Shown: piece by piece, positions 1 to 8,413 of the stretch
How positions within the stretch are numbered: position 1 is the first letter of the stretch
How the letters are laid out: every line of letters begins with the position of its first letter
Source: Oscillospiraceae bacterium
GTDB taxonomy: Bacteria > Bacillota > Clostridia > Saccharofermentanales > Saccharofermentanaceae
Reading direction: 5' to 3'
Assembly (NCBI GenBank): GCA_015069205.1
Contig: SVIZ01000013.1
Location: 1-64,000 of the forward strand
DNA: 64,000 bases
Notes under the pieces: model-generated
Told to the model about the DNA's origin: nothing
What the model saw: the letters and a program-made list of their open reading frames with translations, nothing else
Databases searched by the model: none
Made by a program: the position numbers and the translations under genes

Positions 1-1
1 G

Positions 2-70
2 TTCACTTTTCACAACGGCGCGGATTCCTACTATTCTGTGCGCGGATTCAGAGGGTATATTCTTGTCTGA
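2..70 (+). CDS. C-terminal end of a cut-off gene
   Basis: An open frame enters from the left edge and stops with TGA at 68-70. It gives about 22 residues with an aromatic and glycine-rich end (...DSYYSVRGFRGYILV). The composition looks protein-like, but the piece is too short to assign to a family. It could also be a chance open frame. Confidence 0.3.
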   Translation, partial: FTFHNGADSYYSVRGFRGYILV

Positions 71-224
71 GTACCGGGCTCAATTTGGAGTGCTGTTACA
101 TCTTATGAAGGTGACAGGGTGGTATATGATTGAAGAATACAGGATTGTAAGAGCCACGGAAAACTCATTAAGTAATTAGAAAGAACAATTTAAAGAATAG
201 TGTTTGAAGGAAGCGATTTTGATT

Positions 225-353
225 ATGGGGAAAAAGAAGAGAGAACACGTAGTTTTCGATCAAATGCTAAAGCAGAAAAAGAGTATCCCTTTTTCGAAAA
301 CAATAAGTGATAGTCCGCAAAAACAGAAAACAAAACCTTTGAAGTCAAAATAA
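225..353 (+). CDS. Small very basic protein, 42 aa
   Basis: ATG at 225 opens a 42-residue frame ending at TAA 351-353, with a purine-rich AAGGAAG ribosome site about 11 bases upstream. The product is strongly basic: it begins MGKKKREHVV and ends QKTKPLKSK, and has about 13 lysines. No membrane segment and no known domain is visible. It lies just upstream of the flavodoxin-like gene on the same strand, 34 bases away. It could be a real small nucleic-acid-binding protein or an accidental frame. Conservation in relatives would decide. Confidence 0.4.
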   Translation: MGKKKREHVVFDQMLKQKKSIPFSKTISDSPQKQKTKPLKSK

Positions 354-387
354 TAATCAGTAAACTAATTGAGAAGCAGGTGTGGAA

Positions 388-933
388 ATGAATGCATTGA
401 TAATTAATTGCAGTCCTGTCAGGACAGGAGCAACAGCTGAGATAGTAAAGATAGTGGAAGGTGAGCTTAAGTCCCGCTATGATACCAGGTGCATTTGTAT
501 AGATGATTATAAATTTGCGTTTTGCAGAGGTTGCAGAGCGTGTCATAAGACGGCTCAGTGTGTCATGAGCGATGCTCAGGTGATACGGGACATAATGAAT
601 GAGTTCGATAATGCTGAGATTATCGTATCGGTTGCACCTTCATACTGGGCTGATATTCCCGGACAGTTCAAATCATTTATAGACAGGGTAACGCCGTGGT
701 GTAATACTCATGAACCACATGCGACCATAAAGCAGGGCAAAAGAGGTTATGCCATCGCTCTCAGGACCGGTCCTAATATGCCTGAATGTGAGAGACTTAT
801 CGGCAGCATAGAACATTTCTACGGACATCTCGAGATTGAGTGCGAAGGACATCTGGGTCTGACATCGCTCGAATACAGGGAACAAGTTGAGTCCAGGAAA
901 CAGGAGATCCTGGACTTTTGTAAGAGCATTTGA
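388..933 (+). CDS. Flavodoxin-fold NADPH-dependent FMN reductase-like protein
   Basis: This 181-residue protein has the flavodoxin-like fold of the NADPH-dependent FMN reductase / iron-sulfur flavoprotein group. Residues 7-19 (NCSPVRTGATAEI) form the FMN phosphate loop. A cysteine cluster, CRGCRACHKTAQC (Cys46, 49, 52, 58), matches the place where family members carry Cys motifs. SYWADIPGQFKSFIDR is the usual flavin-contact and dimerisation segment. It probably moves electrons to small molecules or metals in the cytosol, but the substrate is unknown. ATG 388 is preferred over the in-frame GTG at 382, because the AGG ribosome site (379-381) sits 6 bases from the ATG and touches the GTG. Confidence 0.8.
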   Translation: MNALIINCSPVRTGATAEIVKIVEGELKSRYDTRCICIDDYKFAFCRGCRACHKTAQCVMSDAQVIRDIMNEFDNAEIIVSVAPSYWADIPGQFKSFIDRVTPWCNTHEPHATIKQGKRGYAIALRTGPNMPECERLIGSIEHFYGHLEIECEGHLGLTSLEYREQVESRKQEILDFCKSI

Positions 934-992
934 CGCTTAAGGTATTAGTAAGAATAATCATCAGTATATCTAACTTAAGTAACAGCACACTT

Positions 993-1033
993 CTATTCCC
1001 CAAAAATGCAAAATTATTGATTTCGGGGAATAG
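993..1033. repeat. Inverted repeat before the AAA ATPase gene
   Basis: CTATTCCCC at 993-1001 pairs perfectly with GGGGAATAG at 1025-1033 across a 23-base A/T-rich loop. It follows the flavodoxin-like gene and precedes the ATPase gene. It may act as a weak terminator without a U-run, or as an operator. Confidence 0.4.
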
Positions 1034-1065
1034 GGATGTTATTGTTGTGTTAGAGGTGTAGTTTT

Positions 1066-2265
1066 ATGAAGCTAATAATGCGCAATACCTATCTTAGTGA
1101 GCTGACAGAGTTGATCAACACACCTGAAATCAAGATCATTACGGGAATCAGAAGAGCCGGAAAATCCAAGTTATTGGAAGCCTTAAAGGAACTTATCACG
1201 GCGTCCGATCCATCAGCAAATATTATTCATATCAACTTTAACCTTACAGAATTCGAGGATCTGCTCGAGTACCATATGCTTGAATCATATGTGGAAAACA
1301 GATATTCAACAGAAGTTAATAACTATCTTTTAATCGATGAAATACAGATGTGTGAACACTTTGAGAAGGCTGTAAACAGTCTGCATGCCAAAGAGAAGTA
1401 CGATATTTATATAACCGGATCTAATGCATTTCTTCAAAGCAGCGATCTTGCTACTCTGTTTGTAGGAAGAACATACGAAGTGCATGTCCTTCCGTTCTCA
1501 TTTAAAGAATATGTGACGTATTTTCCTTCTGAAAATGTTAATGCCAGCCTGACAAGATACATTACTGAAGGCGGGATGGCCGGCTCCTATCTATATAAAG
1601 ATACTGATAAGAAGTATCGGTACATCAATACAGAAGTACTCAATGCATTAGTAATAAGAGATATAGTAAACAAGTACAAGATACGCAACGAACCGTTGCT
1701 TCACATGCTGATCGACTTTATGATGGACAACATTGGAAGTGAGATCTCCGTCCGGTCGATCACAGATTCTCTTGCCGGAGGTAAAGCAGCAGCTGATCAT
1801 AAAACGATCGGTAAATATATTGAGTATCTGTGCAATGCATTTGTATTCTACCGGGTCAGAAGATACGACATTAAAGGAAAGAAATACCTCCGCTCAGAAG
1901 ATAAGTATTACCTGTCTGATCACAGTTTCAAGTATGCCAGATTGGGAACAAAGAATATGGACTATGGTCATGTGCTTGAGAATATAGTTGCAATGGAATT
2001 GATCAGAAGGGGTTATGAAATATATGTCGGTGTATCAGGCGGGAAAGAAGTTGACTTTGTAGCAATGAAACAAGGCGATAGGACATACATACAGGTTTCA
2101 TACGATATAATAGAGCCGAAAACTTTTGAAAGAGAGATCACTCCCTTACTGAAGATTGCTGACGGATACAAGAAGATGATAATAGCGAGGACTTATCAGC
2201 CCGCTTACCATCACGAAGGAATAAAGATAATCGATGCCGCAGAATGGCTTTTGGGAGATAGCTGA
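1066..2265 (+). CDS. AAA-type ATP-binding protein with DUF4143 C-terminus
   Basis: This 399-residue protein belongs to the widespread ATP-binding / DUF4143 family, whose cellular role is not established. The Walker A motif GIRRAGKS is at residues 27-34 and the Walker B motif LLIDEI at about 88-93. An ARM-like SGSNAFL-type segment appears as ITGSNAFLQSS. The C-terminal third has the DUF4143 nuclease-like core (GHVLENIVAMELIRRGYEIYVG, then GGKEVDFV), which resembles a PD-(D/E)XK fold with the ExK-like part read as KEVDFV. GAGGTG at 1053-1058 lies 7 bases before ATG 1066. It ends 2 bases before the SAP-domain gene, so the two are probably co-transcribed. Confidence 0.85.
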   Translation: MKLIMRNTYLSELTELINTPEIKIITGIRRAGKSKLLEALKELITASDPSANIIHINFNLTEFEDLLEYHMLESYVENRYSTEVNNYLLIDEIQMCEHFEKAVNSLHAKEKYDIYITGSNAFLQSSDLATLFVGRTYEVHVLPFSFKEYVTYFPSENVNASLTRYITEGGMAGSYLYKDTDKKYRYINTEVLNALVIRDIVNKYKIRNEPLLHMLIDFMMDNIGSEISVRSITDSLAGGKAAADHKTIGKYIEYLCNAFVFYRVRRYDIKGKKYLRSEDKYYLSDHSFKYARLGTKNMDYGHVLENIVAMELIRRGYEIYVGVSGGKEVDFVAMKQGDRTYIQVSYDIIEPKTFEREITPLLKIADGYKKMIIARTYQPAYHHEGIKIIDAAEWLLGDS

Positions 2266-2267
2266 TA

Positions 2268-2843
2268 ATGTCAGACAGACCGGAATTAACAATTAAATTG
2301 AAGAGAAAAGAGTTCCTTGAATATTATTATCTCAAGGAAGAATTGGTTTGTTTCTGTCGTGAAAACGGATTGCCGACATCCGGCGGAAAAGCGGAACTGA
2401 CTGAGCGGATCGCATATTATCTTGATACAGGAAAGATCAAAGCCATAAAAACGGTGCGGACTCAAAAGCCTAAGATAACGGCAATAACAAGAGACAGCAT
2501 CATTGAATCTGATCTGGTATGTTCGGAAATCCACAGAGCTTTTTTTAAGCATGAGATAGGCGAGAGTTTTTCTTTCAATGTTGCTTTTCAAAAATGGCTT
2601 AGATCCAACAGTGGAAAGACATATGCAGATGCGATAGCTGCATATAAAGAAATAAAGAGCACAAAGAAACCCGGAAAAAAGGACATAGATAAGCAGTTTG
2701 AATATAATACTTATGTACGGGATTTCTTCGACGACAATAAAGGTGCTTCTCTGGCTGATGCCATAAAGTGCTGGAAATACAAAAAGAGCATTAAAGGGCA
2801 TAACAAATATGAGAGGTCTGACCTGAGGGCATTAGAACAGTAA
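2268..2843 (+). CDS. SAP-domain protein (DUF6434-like)
   Basis: This 191-residue, lysine-rich protein begins with a SAP motif at about residues 10-55 (LKRKEFLEYYYLKEELVCFC, then GLPTSGGKAELTERI). SAP motifs are helix-extended-loop-helix DNA-binding modules. The C-terminal half (about 80-185) fits the DUF6434 type, with an F-K-W-L pattern (FSFNVAFQKWL) and a repeat of it near FFDDNKGASLADAIKCWKYKK. It starts 2 bases after the ATPase gene stops, so translation is likely coupled. A DNA-associated role is inferred only from the SAP motif. Confidence 0.75.
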   Translation: MSDRPELTIKLKRKEFLEYYYLKEELVCFCRENGLPTSGGKAELTERIAYYLDTGKIKAIKTVRTQKPKITAITRDSIIESDLVCSEIHRAFFKHEIGESFSFNVAFQKWLRSNSGKTYADAIAAYKEIKSTKKPGKKDIDKQFEYNTYVRDFFDDNKGASLADAIKCWKYKKSIKGHNKYERSDLRALEQ

Positions 2844-2964
2844 ATCGTGAATAAATCAGACTAAGCGTTATTTTCCAGAATGATATAATTATCTTGTCTG
2901 AGGGAGTGATTCCTTAGTAGAGAAAATGATCAGAATTCCTAAACTTGTTTCGGAGGATACCCAA

Positions 2965-3636
2965 ATGAAAAAGATTATAGCACTTATCATTTCTGCCACG
3001 ATGCTTCTGTCACTTTCTTCATGCGCTAATTCGAACGGGACATCAACAGCTGACAAGGAAACCACAAATGATGCCGTTTCCGGTGAAGATGCCGGCGGTA
3101 ATTCTGATGCAACAAAAAATAATAATTCAGATGCAGGTGCCATCGTGCTGCTCCCCGGTGAGCTCTACCAGTTTGATAAAGATGCTGACGGCGGTCCTGT
3201 GATAAAGGGATTAACATTGAAAGGCAATCAGGTCGGCACTGCGGAATTCAATGCGAAGGATCCGGACGTAAAGGGCATAAGATGCATTTTCCAGTTGGAC
3301 GAGTGGGTCGAGTTCTATCCTGATACGAGCGTCAACGACGGATTATGGGTATACGTATATAAGCATGCAGACGATGCTAATGTTTATACGGAAATGGGCT
3401 TCACCGAAGAAGACACCAAAGTGCTCGCAACATGCACTTTGGAAAAACCCGAGGAGGCAGGTGATCAGTGGGGTGCGCTCTATTTGAGTCCTGATTATGC
3501 GGATCCCGATGTCTACGATATCGTATTCGTTAAGGATGGAAAAGCTGTTGCGGTCATGGAGGCCAAGTTCTTCGACGAGTCGTCGATCGAGGATAAATCA
3601 GATGATGAGCTCAGAGCTATGATGAAGGATTTCTGA
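2965..3636 (+). CDS. Predicted lipoprotein of unknown function
   Basis: The 223-residue product starts with a lipoprotein signal: Lys-Lys, a hydrophobic core and the lipobox LSSC at residues 17-20. An acidic, Ser/Asn-rich linker of about 40 residues follows, as is usual for surface lipoproteins. The mature part (about 65-223) has several short strand-like stretches and no recognised domain. ATG 2965 is chosen because GGAGG (2951-2955) is 9 bases upstream; the longer frame from 2926 has no ribosome site and would bury the signal peptide. It is probably anchored to the outer face of the membrane. Confidence 0.75.
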   Translation: MKKIIALIISATMLLSLSSCANSNGTSTADKETTNDAVSGEDAGGNSDATKNNNSDAGAIVLLPGELYQFDKDADGGPVIKGLTLKGNQVGTAEFNAKDPDVKGIRCIFQLDEWVEFYPDTSVNDGLWVYVYKHADDANVYTEMGFTEEDTKVLATCTLEKPEEAGDQWGALYLSPDYADPDVYDIVFVKDGKAVAVMEAKFFDESSIEDKSDDELRAMMKDF

Positions 3637-3667
3637 TCTTTAACACGGAAAAAGGGAAGGAGTCATC

Positions 3668-4099
3668 ATGCCAACACCACTCAGATTCAAATGTCCACAA
3701 TGTGGTATGGTCCAGGATGTTGCCGGCAATGGACCTTGCTGGAAATGCCATGTTATGGTATGCCTCCCCGAGGATGGTGTAATTCAAATCTACCGCAAGC
3801 TTCGTACTAATATAAGCATGGAAATATATATAAACGGCATTGAACTTGGCTTGTTGGGACGTCGTGCCGGCCATTTCAGAGCTGAAGATACTGTCAGGAT
3901 CCCGGTGTCATATGGTCACTATCATGTTCTGGTAAAGTATCTCGATGAGGTGGCGCGAAAATATAAAGGTATTGGTCTTGAAGTTGATGTCACTCCTCAA
4001 AACAGGTTTGTGTATCTTAAGGCTGAACGTATTGTTCCCGGATATTCACCCACTGTGGTTTTAGATCCGGCAACTGCTGAGGAGATGCCACCGGTTTAA
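3668..4099 (+). CDS. Zinc-ribbon protein, hypothetical
   Basis: This 143-residue protein has an N-terminal zinc ribbon, CPQCG (residues 9-13) with CWKC at about 24-27. A strand-rich region follows (about 38-130) that contains a basic YRKLRTNISMEIYINGIELG segment and may be a small beta-sandwich or PEGA-like domain. No enzymatic motif is visible. AAGGAAGG just upstream of ATG 3668 serves as ribosome site. It lies 31 bases downstream of the lipoprotein gene and may share its transcript. Confidence 0.6.
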   Translation: MPTPLRFKCPQCGMVQDVAGNGPCWKCHVMVCLPEDGVIQIYRKLRTNISMEIYINGIELGLLGRRAGHFRAEDTVRIPVSYGHYHVLVKYLDEVARKYKGIGLEVDVTPQNRFVYLKAERIVPGYSPTVVLDPATAEEMPPV

Positions 4100-4109
4100 A
4101 CAGCGCTGC

Positions 4110-4143
4110 AGAAGAGAGCCCGGAAACTTACCGGTAGACTTCT
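4110..4143. terminator. Hairpin between convergent genes
   Basis: AGAAG (4110-4114) pairs with CTTCT (4139-4143), and CCGG (4120-4123) with CCGG (4131-4134) around a 7-base loop. It lies between the convergent ends at 4099 and 4177, where a bidirectional terminator is expected. It lacks a clear U-run, so the call is weak. Confidence 0.3.
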
Positions 4144-4176
4144 CCGAAAAGGTTCATTGTTCAACCCAGAACAGTG

Positions 4177-4680
4177 TCAGTTATACGAGGTTAAAACAAT
4201 GTCATTGTCTTCATCTCTTACTTCTATAATGTTGATCCCGACCATTTCCGGTTCATTCTTATTTATGTAATCTTCAGAGACATAGATCTCGTATTCCGTG
4301 CCGTCACTGCTTTCCACATAAATATAATAGCGTGTTTCATAGTAAGTATATTTGCCGTGGTCGTAGGCGCTGCATCCGGAAGTATGCCTTTTCCTTTTTA
4401 CGGTCAGGTCCTCGTCATCCCAGAAATCGCACAATGCATCCAGACATTCCATAAGGTTCTTATCACGTTTCTTATCTTTGGAGAAAAGATCATAAAGACC
4501 TTCCGAGTCATCCTTGCTGATATATTTTATTATCTTCTTTAAGGTGTCGTTTCTATGGGTATAAATGCCTATAGTGCCATTCTTGCCAAAGCATCCGGTT
4601 ACGGACAGGATAACAGCGAAAAGAACGGCTCCCGTGACCAGTTTCTTTGGTAAAGCAACAGACAATGCCGGATGTTTCAT
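4177..4680 (-). CDS. DUF5104-like lipoprotein
   Basis: This 167-residue product has a signal peptide ending in the lipobox VTGC (about residues 27-30). The mature domain carries a KKIIKYISKDDSEGLYDLFSK pattern and a strand-rich end, ...YEIYVSEDYINKNEPEMVG. This matches the DUF5104 group of small clostridial lipoproteins, whose role is unknown. It is convergent with the zinc-ribbon gene. A domain search should settle the family. Confidence 0.6.
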   Translation of the reverse strand: MKHPALSVALPKKLVTGAVLFAVILSVTGCFGKNGTIGIYTHRNDTLKKIIKYISKDDSEGLYDLFSKDKKRDKNLMECLDALCDFWDDEDLTVKRKRHTSGCSAYDHGKYTYYETRYYIYVESSDGTEYEIYVSEDYINKNEPEMVGINIIEVRDEDNDIVLTSYN

Positions 4681-4912
4681 GTGTCAGACAGACCTCTCAA
4701 TTTCCAAGTAACCATATTATAAGCAAAACAACCTGAAAACCGCACCGCATGGAAGCCGGCATTGATATCATATGTGACAAATGAAGATAAGCGGTTTTGG
4801 TTTGAGCTTGATAAGATAGGTACTCGATATTAAAACCGTATGACTGGTACCATGACAGTAATGCGATATTAAAAAAGTCAGCTGATATATATCTTTTTGT
4901 TGAATGGAAAGC

Positions 4913-6472
4913 TCAGATCGATTCAGGCATCTCGCCCTGTTCTTTCCAGATTTCAAATACGATATCTATATCTTCAGGAATATCATAGAAATCTTTATAC
5001 CAGCCTATTCGCGTGGGGCCGGTCGGATCAGGGAACCATAAATAATCGTCATAAGGGAATTTCTCGAAATATATGTAGTTGTCGCCATTTGCAATGGCAG
5101 TTTCGATCTGTAGTTTGCGCACACGTGACTCATCGCCAATCGCTTTATAAATTACTATCCAACGTACACAAAGACCAAGCAGTACGGCAGCTATGAATGC
5201 AGAAATCATGTAAGCAGTTTTCTTCTTTGCACCGGCTAACAGAAAGGCAAGAACGGTCGCACCGAAAGCGATGAGACAGACATATGCAGTATAGTAACTT
5301 CTCGGGCCGACAGTATTAACTGCGAGCATTGGTGCTATTACCATGAACGGTGACGACCATAGAACAAGAAGCCAGCTGAGAAGTTTCTTGTGGTTCTTAA
5401 ATACGAGAATGATCTCTATAAATATCAATAACACAAATGCACTGTCGATTGCAGTTGTAAGCGGGCTGTCTTCGATTACGGAACGGCCGGTCATTAATGC
5501 TGCAATGTAAGTTGCTGCATAATATATGCACAACATGCTGTTAATCAGAGGCAGACATAATGCAGCGAGCCTGTTTTTAGCATTTTTTGCAGTTGCGACG
5601 GCCATGATTACTGATACCGACCCTGTGAGAATGCCGTGATGAACAATGATCTGTGGAAGCATAACGCCAAAGAACCGCTTGATGGAATCGATGATAAACA
5701 CATAGAAAGGCTGGTTTGGATCGTACATCAATTGACGATATTCGTTGACGGCGGTACCTGTATTTATAAGCGACGGATAAATGCTGCTGCTGAACATTAA
5801 GGCTGTTCCTGCCAAAAGACCGGCACAAAGCGGAATCAGTTTTTTCTTGTCTGTTTTCTTCCATCTGACGATCAGAAAAACCACAGCGAAGATAAGATAG
5901 AAAATGGTCAGGTTCTCAAGGAACAACTGGATTACGACACCATAAATAAAACAAAGAATGCTGCTGATCACCCAGGTCTTTTTCTCAGTTTTTGGAGATA
6001 AGCTTCTTGCAAGAATAAAGAGGAAAAACATGAGTTCGGCGCCGGATACAACAAAGTTCGAAAAGCCTGCGATCCAGCTGTTTGTTTGTGACCATACATC
6101 AGCAGGAATAGAAAGGAGCATTGCATTGGCAAACCCGAAAACCGAAGTCCGTAAAAGATCTGTATTAGAGAACTTTTTTATATCAAAAATATAGCCTGAT
6201 AGTATTGTTACAGACAGAGGGACCAACGTGAAAACTAGACCCATGAATACAGTTTTTATGAACTCATTTCTTGTAATGATGACCTCAATCAGATTGCCGC
6301 AAAACCTGCTGTCTTTGTCAGCTGTGAGGAGGTGTACCATACCCTGGTTAATTCCCCATTCCCAGTCATCATGAGTGTATGGGATACGGCTGGCCAGCCA
6401 TATGTAGAATACCAGCAGAACAAAGACTGCTGTAATAAGGCATTTGTGATTCTTCAACGACTTGATATTCAT
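4913..6472 (-). CDS. DUF6056-like polytopic membrane protein
   Basis: This 519-residue protein has about 11-12 hydrophobic segments. The conserved entry PYTHDDWEWG just after the first membrane segment (about residues 31-40) is typical of the DUF6056 group. These proteins resemble integral-membrane glycosyltransferases (GT-C type), in which acidic residues sit in the first outside loop. A soluble C-terminal tail (about 445-519) ends in an acidic region. A role in surface polysaccharide or lipid glycosylation is inference. It is a single-gene unit with a weak ribosome site. Confidence 0.6.
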   Translation of the reverse strand: MNIKSLKNHKCLITAVFVLLVFYIWLASRIPYTHDDWEWGINQGMVHLLTADKDSRFCGNLIEVIITRNEFIKTVFMGLVFTLVPLSVTILSGYIFDIKKFSNTDLLRTSVFGFANAMLLSIPADVWSQTNSWIAGFSNFVVSGAELMFFLFILARSLSPKTEKKTWVISSILCFIYGVVIQLFLENLTIFYLIFAVVFLIVRWKKTDKKKLIPLCAGLLAGTALMFSSSIYPSLINTGTAVNEYRQLMYDPNQPFYVFIIDSIKRFFGVMLPQIIVHHGILTGSVSVIMAVATAKNAKNRLAALCLPLINSMLCIYYAATYIAALMTGRSVIEDSPLTTAIDSAFVLLIFIEIILVFKNHKKLLSWLLVLWSSPFMVIAPMLAVNTVGPRSYYTAYVCLIAFGATVLAFLLAGAKKKTAYMISAFIAAVLLGLCVRWIVIYKAIGDESRVRKLQIETAIANGDNYIYFEKFPYDDYLWFPDPTGPTRIGWYKDFYDIPEDIDIVFEIWKEQGEMPESI

Positions 6473-6581
6473 GCGACTATTGTAATCTATATTCCGTTAC
6501 TTCCCAAAACTTTTATTCCGGCGAACTGTTTTGATATTATCTTCTCCCGTTATTCTTGTAAACTGCATAATTTCACCATGT

Positions 6582-6587
6582 TATAAT
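6582..6587 (+). promoter_or_regulatory. Candidate -10 box
   Basis: A perfect TATAAT lies about 36 bases before the start of the small membrane protein gene. No well-spaced -35 box is visible, so only the -10 is called. Confidence 0.35.
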
Positions 6588-6622
6588 GACCCTATCTGAA
6601 CGGGACAATGCGGGTGTTATAC

Positions 6623-7027
6623 ATGAATAAAGACAGGTCTGAACATATGACGTCAGACAAAGGAAACAAGGCGGTTAAGATTCTGATACTGACTCCGTTG
6701 GCAACAACGGTATTCAGTTTGCTGATGCTGCCGCTTATGGTCCTTAGCGCCATTATGGATTGGGATCCTACTGTCTTTTTCTATTTGTTTATGGTCATAG
6801 GCGTACTTTCCGTGACGGTCGGACTTCTTATGACGATAGCAGGTGTTATATTGTCGATAAAGCAAAAGAAACCACGTTTTATAGTTTTAGGAAGCATTCT
6901 GATAGTCTTTATGTTAATTGTTGATTCCTATTTATATTGGGTTTTGTTTATTAATGAAGCAAATACGAGGGGACCGCAAGCGACAATGATTCAACAGACA
7001 GTATCAGAGGACGATATCGAAATATAA
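6623..7027 (+). CDS. Small membrane protein, hypothetical
   Basis: The product has about 134 residues and three hydrophobic segments (about residues 22-45, 52-78 and 85-107), with short charged ends and an acidic C-terminus (SEDDIEI). No family is recognised. The start is uncertain: in-frame ATGs occur at 6608, 6623 and 6647. 6623 has a weak GGGTG six bases upstream, and 6647 has ACAGG nine bases upstream. Confidence 0.5.
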   Translation: MNKDRSEHMTSDKGNKAVKILILTPLATTVFSLLMLPLMVLSAIMDWDPTVFFYLFMVIGVLSVTVGLLMTIAGVILSIKQKKPRFIVLGSILIVFMLIVDSYLYWVLFINEANTRGPQATMIQQTVSEDDIEI

Positions 7028-7060
7028 TAAGGACCAAATGATCGGCTTTTCGAGCTTTGT

Positions 7061-7236
7061 AAATCACAGTAAAACTGCTTCGTGTCGATGTACATTTTTC
7101 GCGATTTCCGACTCGAAAATTGCACAAAAACAGCTTTTCATGCAATCTTACGGCATTATTTGACAAAAAATGTACATCGCTGTGCTATCAGAGAACGACT
7201 GAAAGTCACAATGCGCTATGACGGTTACTGTGATTT
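7061..7236 (+). repeat. MITE-like element, full copy 1
   Basis: A 176-bp element is bounded by a perfect 12-bp inverted repeat (AAATCACAGTAA at 7061-7072; TTACTGTGATTT at 7225-7236). Its core, 7086-7179, is 94 bp bounded by a 14-bp inverted repeat (CGATGTACATTTTT / AAAAATGTACATCG). The same core, in the same length but inverted, occurs at 60562-60655, and the right-hand end module recurs at 53100-53214. The element lies between two genes and carries no transposase. An open frame through it is conserved between the copies only because the DNA is conserved. Confidence 0.85.
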
Positions 7237-7297
7237 TGCAACAATTCCCCCGGCTTATCTGTTATAAAGGTATCAGATTCTGAGGGGGACTGTGTTT

Positions 7298-8374
7298 ATG
7301 AGAAGGAGCAATACCAGATTTATTTCCGGAACAATTGCGGTCTTGGCATGCTGTGTAACCGTGGCATCTTTGTTATCAGCATGCAGGGCATCTGATGAAG
7401 ATAAGCCGGTGATAACGACCGAGATAAAAAGCATTACGGTCATGTCGGCTGAAGAAAATTCAGAAAACATATGGTATATCAACTGGCCGGGTTATTATGT
7501 TGCAGGCAACGAGTATGTCAAATTCGAAGACAAAGCATTGGAATTAACTGAAGATGAGAAGGAATATATTTTGTCCTATATGAATTCTTTTCCTTCGGAC
7601 CCCAAAAATGCCGACGGCAGCGAATGCATCTGCCGCATCTGGGTTACCATAGTCGATGAGAAGAGCAACCGCAGCCTCATAGGCAGTGTTTATGGTGATT
7701 ATCCTGAAGGCACCGACAGGTTCTGTCAGATCATAAACAGGGTTTGTGGCGGCGATAAAGAATTCCTTTGCGCAAACGGAAATATGCAGGAGATGACGGA
7801 CGAATATTTTACCGCCATCACGGGCTATACCGACGATGACATCAAGGGCGGAACGATCCGTGATGTTGTTGAGCATCTGTGCCTCGATAACACAATACAG
7901 TGCTATCACTATTTTCTGAAGAACTGGGTCTACGAATTTATTCTCGATAACTACGAACTTTGCAGGATGCTTCCTTACGAAGTCTATTCCGTGCCAAGTT
8001 CCGATGAGGAGTGCAGGGCATATGCCGAGGAGCTCGCTAAAGCACTTGGCGCAACAGGCGGCGTGACCAAAGGTTCATCTGATTTTGCCGGACAGGAATG
8101 GTACGAGATAAACGGTTATAAAAATACGGTCATCAGAATCTACAGGACTGATATTGTCTCAAAGGATATCAGGAACTACGGCGGCTGGGTCGACAGTTAT
8201 TATGAGAGTTTCATTATCTATGAGCCGGTCGACATGGGCGAACTTGAAGGCGCCAATTCATTTGATTTCGTGTACAGCAATGACCACAAATTTGCTGTGT
8301 GCATCACCCATGAAGAAGGCGGCCGGAAAGAAGCATTGTACGAAGCCGGCCTGGTCGTTCTGACCCTGGACTGA
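7298..8374 (+). CDS. Predicted lipoprotein, hypothetical
   Basis: This 358-residue protein begins with a lipoprotein signal (RR near the start, hydrophobic core, lipobox LSAC at about residues 26-29). The mature part is acidic and Cys-containing, and no known domain is recognised. A GAGGGGG ribosome site lies 9 bases before ATG 7298, which is therefore chosen over the GTG at 7292. It stands alone, 61 bases downstream of the MITE-like element and convergent with ldhA. Confidence 0.7.
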   Translation: MRRSNTRFISGTIAVLACCVTVASLLSACRASDEDKPVITTEIKSITVMSAEENSENIWYINWPGYYVAGNEYVKFEDKALELTEDEKEYILSYMNSFPSDPKNADGSECICRIWVTIVDEKSNRSLIGSVYGDYPEGTDRFCQIINRVCGGDKEFLCANGNMQEMTDEYFTAITGYTDDDIKGGTIRDVVEHLCLDNTIQCYHYFLKNWVYEFILDNYELCRMLPYEVYSVPSSDEECRAYAEELAKALGATGGVTKGSSDFAGQEWYEINGYKNTVIRIYRTDIVSKDIRNYGGWVDSYYESFIIYEPVDMGELEGANSFDFVYSNDHKFAVCITHEEGGRKEALYEAGLVVLTLD

Positions 8375-8413
8375 TTCCGGCTCCGCACAATTTCAAATTC
8401 TTATAGTTTTAAT

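Noticed and set aside
105..179. 24-residue peptide
   Set aside because: The nearest GGAG is too far from the ATG, and nothing else supports translation.
4897..5196. 99-residue plus-strand frame
   Set aside because: It lies inside the DUF6056-like gene on the other strand and has no protein-like pattern.
7082..7267. Conserved small protein shared with the minus-strand frame around 60447-60734
   Set aside because: The two frames are similar only because the MITE-like DNA is conserved and palindromic. There is no ribosome site and the ends run into unrelated sequence.
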